A DNA stretch of 11,605 nucleotides from Planctomycetota bacterium (GTDB lineage Bacteria; Planctomycetota; Planctomycetia; Planctomycetales; Planctomycetaceae): NCBI GenBank assembly GCA_024278285.1, contig JAJRTM010000430.1, positions 1-11,605 of the forward strand. The letters are read 5' to 3'. The notes under the pieces were generated by a model, which was given only the letters and a program-made list of their open reading frames with translations, had not been told where the DNA came from and searched no databases. A program made the position numbers and the translations under genes. Of this stretch, positions 6,789 to 11,605 are shown piece after piece (the first letter of the stretch is position 1; every line of letters starts with the position of its first letter).

Positions 6789-7931
6789 CTACCCTTCCCC
6801 CAGATATTTCAATTGAATTTTCGTTTCAGGCAGCTTTTCATTTAACGCTTTGACGCCCGCTTCAGAAACAGCGGTTCGCGTCACTTTCAAATCTTTCAGC
6901 GATTTCAAACCTTCCAGTTGAGGCAGTCCCGCATCGGTAATGGATGTTGAACCAATATGCAGGAATTTCAGTTTTGTCATTCCCTGCAAATGTTTCAAGC
7001 CGGCGTCGCTCAATTGTGTGTTGTCCAGGTTGAGCCATTCCAGATTGACCAGCGGTGCCAGATGAGCAACCCCGGCATCAGTCAAGGCGACTCGCCACAG
7101 GTTGAGTTTTTTAAGATTAGTCAATTGAGAAATCGGAACAAGGTCGGCATCAAACAGGGAACTGTTCTCACTCAAGTCGAGTTCAACCAACCCCTTCACC
7201 ATAGCGACATGTTTCAGCCCTGCCCCGGTTACCTGCGAAAGCTTGGAAATACGAAGTTTTTTCAGTTTGGGAAACAACTTGAGTTGTTCCAGGTCTTCAT
7301 CAGCAACCAACGTTTCAGCCAGATAAAGTTCTTCAATATTTTTACACGCAGAAAGATGCCCCAACCCTTCGCCATCGATCCATAAAAAATCGAGCAGCAG
7401 CGCTTTCAAATTAGTCAACTTCCCGACATGCACCATGCCATCGGTATCAACTTCGGTGCTTCCATTTTTTCCGGAAAGCCGTAGTGCTCGCAGGTTTGCC
7501 AACCCGGTTAAATGAGCCAAGCCGTCATTCGAAATTTTACAATCACGCAAATCAAGATTAGTCAACGTTTTTATCTGACCAAGCGTTTTCAATCCTGCAT
7601 CAGAAATCGGAGCTTCGTTCAGCAGGATCGATTGCAACTTTTTCAGCTTCAGCAAAGTTTTTAACTGCTCATCAGTAACTGAAGATTGACGAAAGTTAAC
7701 TTCGGTTACCCAGCCCTGTTTGTTGGTTTTGATCGAGGTTGCAACAGCCTCGACTGCTTTGACTGCTTCTGCTTCGTCACCCGATACCTCTTCTTTTTTG
7801 TTTTCGGCGACATCGGTAGCAGGCTTATTGTGCGAACCGGCATCTTTCGATTTCTCGGTCGGCTGATTATTACACCCGGTAAAAAGCAATGTTCCCAGCA
7901 GAACGATAAAACAATAAACAGAAACTCTCAT
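6789..7931 (-). CDS. Leucine-rich-repeat lipoprotein
   Basis: This 380-aa protein is probably surface- or periplasm-located and used for protein-protein binding. A signal peptide ends in the lipobox LFTGC (Cys20). A charged, low-complexity linker spans about 21-66. From about residue 75 to 377 there are about twelve repeats of mostly 24 residues, following a pattern like xITDAGLxxLxxLxxLxxLxLxxT (for example LTDAGVAHLAPL and QLSDAGLKHLQGM). The TD-x-GL core is the LRR subtype abundant in planctomycete proteins. The last repeat degenerates into a KIQLKYL end cap. There is no catalytic domain and no C-terminal anchor. The start ATG at 7931 has GAGG 12 nt upstream, slightly far. It stands alone: 200 bp separate it from the Gfo/Idh gene and 108 bp from the ceramidase-like gene, so any operon membership is unclear. 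Binding partner unknown. Confidence 0.85.
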   Translation of the reverse strand: MRVSVYCFIVLLGTLLFTGCNNQPTEKSKDAGSHNKPATDVAENKKEEVSGDEAEAVKAVEAVATSIKTNKQGWVTEVNFRQSSVTDEQLKTLLKLKKLQSILLNEAPISDAGLKTLGQIKTLTNLDLRDCKISNDGLAHLTGLANLRALRLSGKNGSTEVDTDGMVHVGKLTNLKALLLDFLWIDGEGLGHLSACKNIEELYLAETLVADEDLEQLKLFPKLKKLRISKLSQVTGAGLKHVAMVKGLVELDLSENSSLFDADLVPISQLTNLKKLNLWRVALTDAGVAHLAPLVNLEWLNLDNTQLSDAGLKHLQGMTKLKFLHIGSTSITDAGLPQLEGLKSLKDLKVTRTAVSEAGVKALNEKLPETKIQLKYLGEG

Positions 7932-8131
7932 TACGTTTTGAATCCTCGTGAAACAGGCAAGTCATATATTCGGCAAGGGAGTACAGATACTTCGGTCCGT
8001 ACCACAGATATCCGATATTACGAGAAACCGCTGCCATTGGAAAGCGATCACGAGAATTCAATCATCACAGCGACCCGGTAATGCCGACTCTCTTCCAGAA
8101 ACCTTCGGCAAACATCTTCTTCGCAAGCACT

Positions 8132-9448
8132 TCAAACGAACTTTGTCACGCCAGGCATGGGGGGCGGGGTCAGTTTTATTTTGGTATTCCAATCCAGTTG
8201 TTCCGGCACCAATGATTGTTTGGAATTTAGAGCCTGTTCCCAGGTAATTTCCTGACCGGTGTAAGCTGCCATTCGCCCCATGATCGCCATCATGCTGGTA
8301 TCAGCCATCCGTTTGCCATCGTTGATCGGCTTGCCGGATCGTAGGGAAGCAAAGAACTCATCATGCTCTGTCTGATGCATGCGGTTGGCAGGTCCCGTAT
8401 ATTTCCACGGTTTGGAACCTGTAATAACCGGCACAGGGCTTTTACCGATTGTGCATATTCCGTCGCTGCCTATGATGTAGTCTGCATTTTCGTTATGGCA
8501 ACCATTTTGTGTTCTGACTCCCAGAAAAGCACGCACGCCGTTGGCGTATTCATAAATCACCTGGCAATGATCGAACGTGTTCCCTTCATCCGGAAACTGT
8601 TTTCCGCCAACTCCAACTGCTTTAATCGGCATCACATCGTTCATCCACCAGGCCATTTTATCGACACTGTGTCCCCCCGAAAGGCCAATATTGAGATCGC
8701 CGCCAAGCCAGAGAAAATCGGGCCAGTCGCGAAGTTGCCATTCCAGATCACTCCAGGCGGAGTTTCGTTTACCACCGTATTTTCCGTAAAAGCTGGGGCG
8801 ATAGTAAGTTGCATAAATAGCTCGCACATCACCGATGCTTCCCTGATGAATCTGCTTTGCAGCGGCTCGGACTGCATAATGATAACGCCAGCAGAAACCG
8901 GAAAGAATACCGAGATTCTTTTCACGAGCCAACTCACTGGAAAGCAGGAAAGAACGAATACCCGGTGCATCCACCGCAGCAATGCACTCACAGAAAGAAT
9001 GCTTGCCTGCTTTAACAGCTGCCTGTAAATGCTGTGGACGAAAAGCCGGGGGTGTTGTCAGCAAAACGACATCCACGTCGCTGTCGATCACTTTCTGGAA
9101 TGAATCGAATCCCAGAAAACAGTTTTGTGGCGTTACTTTGAATTTTTCCGGTTCCTGTTTTTTAATGTGGGCGAAACTGGCATCGAGCTTATCCTGAAAC
9201 AGGTCGCCCATTGCTGTCAGCTCAACATGGTTATCCGCCTTCAACGCCTGAATGGCTGCTCCGGTCCCACGCCCGCCACAGCCAATCAAACCGATTTTCA
9301 ACGTCCGATCAATTCCTTTTGCAGAGATCATCGCAGGAAAAGCCAAAGAGGAGGCTGCTGCACCGATTGCGGAAGCCTTGAAGAACGCACGGCGGGATGC
9401 CTGTTCCGATTGATGCTGGTGAGAAAATTCGTTTTTCATAATGTTCAT
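8132..9448 (-). CDS. Tat-exported Gfo/Idh/MocA-family NAD(P)-dependent oxidoreductase
   Basis: This is a 438-aa predicted dehydrogenase or redox glycoside/sugar-modifying enzyme. The N-terminus has a Tat motif (SRRAFFK, Arg19-Arg20) and a hydrophobic AIGAAASSLAFPAMISA, so export in folded, cofactor-loaded form is expected. The Rossmann motif GLIGCGGRG (about 53-61) follows at once. TTPPAFRPQH (about 131-140) and AGKHSF lead to the family's usual EKP element, but here it reads ECI (Glu154-Cys155), so the conserved Lys is replaced by Cys. GGHSVDKMAWW carries the His/Asp pair common in the C-terminal domain. ATG at 9448 has GAGGT only 2-3 nt upstream; ATG at 9439 (435 aa) is the alternative. The gene starts 27 bp after the secreted unknown protein and is probably its operon partner. 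Substrate unknown, likely a sugar or glycoside. Confidence 0.86.
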   Translation of the reverse strand: MNIMKNEFSHQHQSEQASRRAFFKASAIGAAASSLAFPAMISAKGIDRTLKIGLIGCGGRGTGAAIQALKADNHVELTAMGDLFQDKLDASFAHIKKQEPEKFKVTPQNCFLGFDSFQKVIDSDVDVVLLTTPPAFRPQHLQAAVKAGKHSFCECIAAVDAPGIRSFLLSSELAREKNLGILSGFCWRYHYAVRAAAKQIHQGSIGDVRAIYATYYRPSFYGKYGGKRNSAWSDLEWQLRDWPDFLWLGGDLNIGLSGGHSVDKMAWWMNDVMPIKAVGVGGKQFPDEGNTFDHCQVIYEYANGVRAFLGVRTQNGCHNENADYIIGSDGICTIGKSPVPVITGSKPWKYTGPANRMHQTEHDEFFASLRSGKPINDGKRMADTSMMAIMGRMAAYTGQEITWEQALNSKQSLVPEQLDWNTKIKLTPPPMPGVTKFV

Positions 9449-9475
9449 TGACCTCAAAAAGAGAACCAAAGGATT

Positions 9476-10495
9476 CTATTTATCATCGAAAGATGAAAGA
9501 AATTCCTGATACAACTTCAACGGCTGTGACATACTTTCATCCAGCGGCGTCAAAGCCAATCGTAAGCGGGTCGTTCGTGTTTTTCCGGGTAGCATATTCT
9601 CGCCGAACATACAAAAATCGACCGCACTGTAAGATGTCAACCGGTCTTCAGGCTTGTTTGCAAAATAACGCGCACTGATACCGTAACAATCTTTGGGATG
9701 GGCCATCACAACAACGGCAAACGTCTTTTCAGCATCAGCCAGAAAAGCAAGGCAGTGTGCATAATGCCGCACGGGGGTTACGGGAATAACTGCCGCTTTG
9801 AATTCGTTACGATCCCAACGTCCATCAATCACAACGCGAGCTGCATGGATATCACGAGGAAAAACCAACAGCGTACCGCGATAGACTTCGTTCATCATTG
9901 GCACAACTAAATCATGAGGTTTCTGAGGACTGCGCGCCTGCTTAAGGTAGAGATGCGGACGCAGCGTGTTATCGAAATAGCTGGGCATGAAAATCTCATA
10001 CGCAGGATACGTTCCTTCGCAATGAACTGTCACGGTAACATCAACTGAAGCAGGGCCGGAAACTTCATAGCGGGCTACGATTTTTGCCTTGTGCTGTTCT
10101 GTTGGCAGCCAGGTGATTTCGAGAGCATCGGGCATTACCCTGACAGTGCGTTCCATTTTACGAGGCTCACCCATGTACTGATTTTGAGCCATCAGCTTGA
10201 ACAGATTCAATGCCGAGTAACGCGGATCGATGACATCGCGTCCCGTCTTTTTCAAGGCGAAATGGTTGACACCGTGATAAGATCCTTCGGGCTGAATACT
10301 CCCTTTAAGCTGTGATGTCTCAAAGGAAAACCCTTTATCCTTTTCGAGTGTGAGTAAAATGTTTTTTTGTCCGGATGCTTGCTGTGCCCATAATGAGTGG
10401 CTGCACATCAGTAACATGCAGGCAGTCATAAAAGCAGGGAGAAATCGCGATTCCAGCAGCAAGCGACATCGAGATAAGCAGCAGGATAATTTCAC
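9476..10495 (-). CDS. Secreted protein of unknown function between TetR and Gfo/Idh genes
   Basis: I do not recognise this 339-aa protein. It has a long signal peptide with a hydrophobic core at about residues 18-31 and a likely cleavage after SLWA (residue 37, before QQ). The mature part has no membrane helix and looks rich in beta-strand, with alternating stretches such as KIVARYEVSGPASVDVTVTV. Aromatic and charged patches include YEIFMPSYFDN, HLYLK, DGRWDRNEFK and HAARVV, which would suit a beta-sandwich or carbohydrate-binding fold, but that is only an impression. No catalytic motif is evident to me. The GTG start at 10495 is well supported by AAGGAG 6 nt upstream. It sits 13 bp after the TetR stop and 27 bp before the Gfo/Idh gene, so all three are probably cotranscribed and it may act on the same substrate in the envelope. 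Confidence 0.72.
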   Translation of the reverse strand: MKLSCCLSRCRLLLESRFLPAFMTACMLLMCSHSLWAQQASGQKNILLTLEKDKGFSFETSQLKGSIQPEGSYHGVNHFALKKTGRDVIDPRYSALNLFKLMAQNQYMGEPRKMERTVRVMPDALEITWLPTEQHKAKIVARYEVSGPASVDVTVTVHCEGTYPAYEIFMPSYFDNTLRPHLYLKQARSPQKPHDLVVPMMNEVYRGTLLVFPRDIHAARVVIDGRWDRNEFKAAVIPVTPVRHYAHCLAFLADAEKTFAVVVMAHPKDCYGISARYFANKPEDRLTSYSAVDFCMFGENMLPGKTRTTRLRLALTPLDESMSQPLKLYQEFLSSFDDK

Positions 10496-10501
10496 GTCGG
10501 T

Positions 10502-10507
10502 CTCCTT
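10502..10507 (-). promoter_or_regulatory. Strong ribosome binding site fixing a GTG start
   Basis: AAGGAG on the minus strand lies 6 nt before GTG at 10495 and begins 2 bp after the TetR stop codon (10509-10511). Ribosomes ending the TetR frame could re-initiate here, which supports translational coupling of repressor and secreted protein. Confidence 0.75.
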
Positions 10508-10508
10508 T

Positions 10509-11171
10509 TTATGAGTCTATCACACGTAATGACTTCCAGGCGGCTTCCACCAGATCAGTCGTCATGGAACGTGGATCTTCGGGGATTCGATTTTTCAACC
10601 AGGCACGACACAGATGAGTTGTCGGGCCGAGTATCAACGCACAATAAAGCGGGGCCGGGTACTTATTAATTTCACCTGATTTCACAAAAGGGGCAAGGCG
10701 AGAATAGAGTTCGTTATTAAACTGATCACTGATAATCTGATACTGCTCAGCAATTTCCCCCGTCTCATTCGCGACCCCCATCTGAGTTAAATAGAGACCG
10801 TAACCCGGTTGCTCCGCAGCGAAATTCAGATGAGTTTCGATAATCGTCCGGATGATCGTCCGGACGGTTCGCTTGCGCGACATTTCATCCAGAACCCGGC
10901 TATAATAACGCTGCATCCCCTCCACGAATAAAGCAAACGCGATCTCATCCTTACTGCGAAACAGGTGATAAACACTGCCGTTACTGGCATTTGCCTTGAT
11001 GCGAATCTGTTCCATCGAGGTATCTCGAACACCGTTTTCGAGGAAACAGACCAACGCGGCATCAAGGATTTCCCGCCGCCGTAAATCAGTCGCCCGGCAG
11101 CGTTTTGAAGCTATTTTTACATTATCAGAAATCAGCAAAACCACCCTCCCGAGAACACTTCGTTGTGCCAT
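10509..11171 (-). CDS. TetR/AcrR-family transcriptional repressor
   Basis: This is a 220-aa ligand-responsive DNA-binding protein. The N-terminal helix-turn-helix domain covers about residues 31-78: REILDAALVCFLENG, then DTSMEQIRIKANASNGSVYHLFRSKDEI, the last part matching the family's conserved recognition-helix end (GxxYxxFxxKxxL). The rest (about 80-220) is the all-helical ligand and dimerisation domain, whose specificity cannot be read. Two starts compete. ATG at 11171 has only a weak AGG 2 nt away. A TTG at 11138 has a near-perfect GGGAGG 6 nt upstream and would give a 209-aa protein with a more typical short tail before the HTH. The longer form is given here. It is the first gene of a probable operon with the secreted protein and the Gfo/Idh enzyme, and it is preceded by paired palindromes that look like its own operator. 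Confidence 0.9.
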   Translation of the reverse strand: MAQRSVLGRVVLLISDNVKIASKRCRATDLRRREILDAALVCFLENGVRDTSMEQIRIKANASNGSVYHLFRSKDEIAFALFVEGMQRYYSRVLDEMSRKRTVRTIIRTIIETHLNFAAEQPGYGLYLTQMGVANETGEIAEQYQIISDQFNNELYSRLAPFVKSGEINKYPAPLYCALILGPTTHLCRAWLKNRIPEDPRSMTTDLVEAAWKSLRVIDS

Positions 11172-11184
11172 TGCCTGGAAGTTC

Positions 11185-11212
11185 AGAATGTTATTCTAGA
11201 ATGGTATTCTAG
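11185..11212. promoter_or_regulatory. Tandem palindromic operator upstream of the TetR gene
   Basis: Two directly adjacent 13-mers each read agaat-N3-attct: agaatgttattct (11185-11197) and agaatggtattct (11198-11210), differing by one central base. The second extends to a 17-bp palindrome with 7-bp arms, ctagaat-ggt-attctag (11196-11212). Centres are 13 bp apart. The pair covers the -10 box and the expected transcription start of the TetR promoter, 14-41 bp before the ATG. Short symmetrical sites beside the regulator's own gene are the normal layout for TetR-family autorepression. That this TetR protein is the binder is inference. Confidence 0.8.
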
Positions 11213-11229
11213 TTTTCTGGCTCTGTCAA
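11201..11229 (-). promoter_or_regulatory. Sigma-70-type promoter of the TetR operon
   Basis: On the minus strand a consensus -35 TTGACA (11224-11229) is followed after 17 bp by TACCAT (11201-11206, four of six matches to TATAAT). Transcription would start near 11194, leaving about 22 nt before the ATG at 11171. The -10 box lies inside the second palindrome, so a bound repressor would exclude RNA polymerase. Confidence 0.65.
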
Positions 11230-11344
11230 CGTTCACACTCACATTTGATGTAAAGAAGGGCCATGCAGTATCACGGGGACAATAGCTTTTTGTTCCGGAT
11301 GGCTTAGGATCGCTCGAATAATTACTGTCGGATTTCAATTTATT

Positions 11345-11364
11345 GTAAGCGCCTTGCCGCTTAC
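11345..11364. repeat. Hairpin with 7-bp stem
   Basis: gtaagcg (11345-11351) and cgcttac (11358-11364) form a perfect stem around the 6-nt loop ccttgc. No T-run follows on either strand, so it is not a typical intrinsic terminator. It lies in the gene-free region upstream of the TetR promoter. Confidence 0.5.
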
Positions 11365-11529
11365 TCTGTCCACGATTGAGTTCATAAGATGCGACAGAAT
11401 TGTTCGAGGATCCTTAGACAATTCGTTCAGAGTTGCCTGAGTGCCATCAAGCATTCGAAGCTTGGAGCGAAAGATTTGAGGACCAAAATAAACGCTACCA
11501 GTATCAAAATACCTCGGGTTGCTACGCAA

Positions 11530-11559
11530 CACAGACAACCCTGAACGGGGTTGTCTGTG
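11530..11559. repeat. Long perfect palindrome, 12-bp stem
   Basis: cacagacaaccc (11530-11541) and gggttgtctgtg (11548-11559) are exact inverted copies around the 6-nt loop tgaacg. It is the strongest hairpin in the window. No U-tract follows on either strand within 10 nt, so it is either a terminator of another kind for a gene beyond the right edge or, more likely in my view, a REP-like interspersed palindrome. Confidence 0.75.
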
Positions 11560-11605
11560 GTATCCGGTGAAAAAACAAACGTTATCCGTAAGTTACCAGG
11601 GCCAT

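Larger units (their letters stand above)
11213..11605. other. Non-coding stretch with palindromes, no convincing gene
   Basis: Beyond the TetR promoter I see no gene I can defend. Two minus-strand frames are open but unconvincing: one ends at 11335, and one enters from the right edge and ends at 11428 (about 58 codons, with a hydrophobic middle). Neither has a recognisable domain or ribosome site. The second could be the tail of a gene outside the window. The stretch also has a near-inverted pair, cttaggatcgctcgaa at 11303-11318 and ttcgaggatccttag at 11403-11417, and the two hairpins listed separately. This suggests a degenerate interspersed element rather than plain spacer. Confidence 0.5.

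Noticed and set aside
7870..8061. 63-codon minus-strand frame before the LRR gene
   Set aside because: It overlaps the start of the LRR gene, has no ribosome site or domain, and the 7932-8131 gap otherwise shows nothing I can support.
8363..9028. 221-codon open frame on the plus strand
   Set aside because: It lies entirely antisense to the well-supported Gfo/Idh gene, has no recognisable domain or ribosome site, and its composition fits a shadow frame.
9449..9469. TTG start at 9469 for the Gfo/Idh gene
   Set aside because: It would place the ribosome site inside the coding region and lengthen the Tat n-region without reason; the ATGs at 9448 and 9439 are closer to the GAGGT site.
11260..11308. 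Tiny plus-strand ATG frame after an AGAAGGG-like site near 11263
   Set aside because: Only about 14 codons with poor spacing to the ATG; no support as a real peptide.
11335..11538. 67-codon minus-strand frame starting with TTG
   Set aside because: Its start lies inside the 12-bp palindrome, it has no ribosome site or domain, and the frame includes both hairpins; probably a by-product of a repeat element.
1..11605. CRISPR array, tRNA, rRNA, transposon or phage genes
   Set aside because: Repeats seen are too few, too short or lack spacers of even length; no cloverleaf, rRNA core sequence, transposase or integrase motif was found by reading.

Overview
The window looks like a chromosomal stretch from a planctomycete, probably a Gimesia-like member of the Planctomycetaceae. 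This is inferred from gene content, not from a marker gene. The clues are a neutral-ceramidase-type secreted protein, a Tat-exported Gfo/Idh/MocA oxidoreductase, a lipoprotein made of 24-residue leucine-rich repeats, an RND/MMPL exporter, a moderate G+C content and frequent non-ATG starts. All eight recognisable genes are on the minus strand, so the biological reading direction is from high to low coordinates. I see no rRNA, tRNA, CRISPR array, transposase or phage gene.

In transcription order, right to left: (a) positions 11213-11605 hold no convincing gene but carry two strong palindromes. (b) A TetR-family repressor gene (10509-11171) has a textbook promoter and a tandem pair of 13-bp palindromes overlapping its -10 region. 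It is followed after 13 bp by a secreted protein of unknown function (9476-10495) and then by a Tat-type Gfo/Idh/MocA oxidoreductase (8132-9448). These three look like one autoregulated operon. (c) An LRR lipoprotein (6789-7931), a ceramidase-fold secreted hydrolase-like protein (5286-6680) and a 12-helix RND/MMPL exporter (2921-5176) follow, each separated by 108-200 bp of non-coding DNA. Short tandem repeats lie between the LRR and ceramidase-like genes. (d) After a 264-bp spacer with a short direct repeat comes an exopolysaccharide export pair: a Wza-type outer-membrane lipoprotein (1454-2656) and a Wzz/GumC-type chain-length/co-polymerase protein that runs off the left edge (1-1394).

Working together: the two leftmost genes would form the periplasm-spanning part of a Wzx/Wzy-type polysaccharide export machine, and the polymerase and glycosyltransferase genes should lie beyond position 1. 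The MMPL exporter and ceramidase-like protein could both act on lipids, but nothing in the sequence proves a link. The TetR/secreted protein/Gfo-Idh module is the least understood part. Its regulatory DNA is the clearest regulatory signal in the window, and it is the best candidate for an undescribed small system, most likely envelope-located carbohydrate handling induced by a small ligand.
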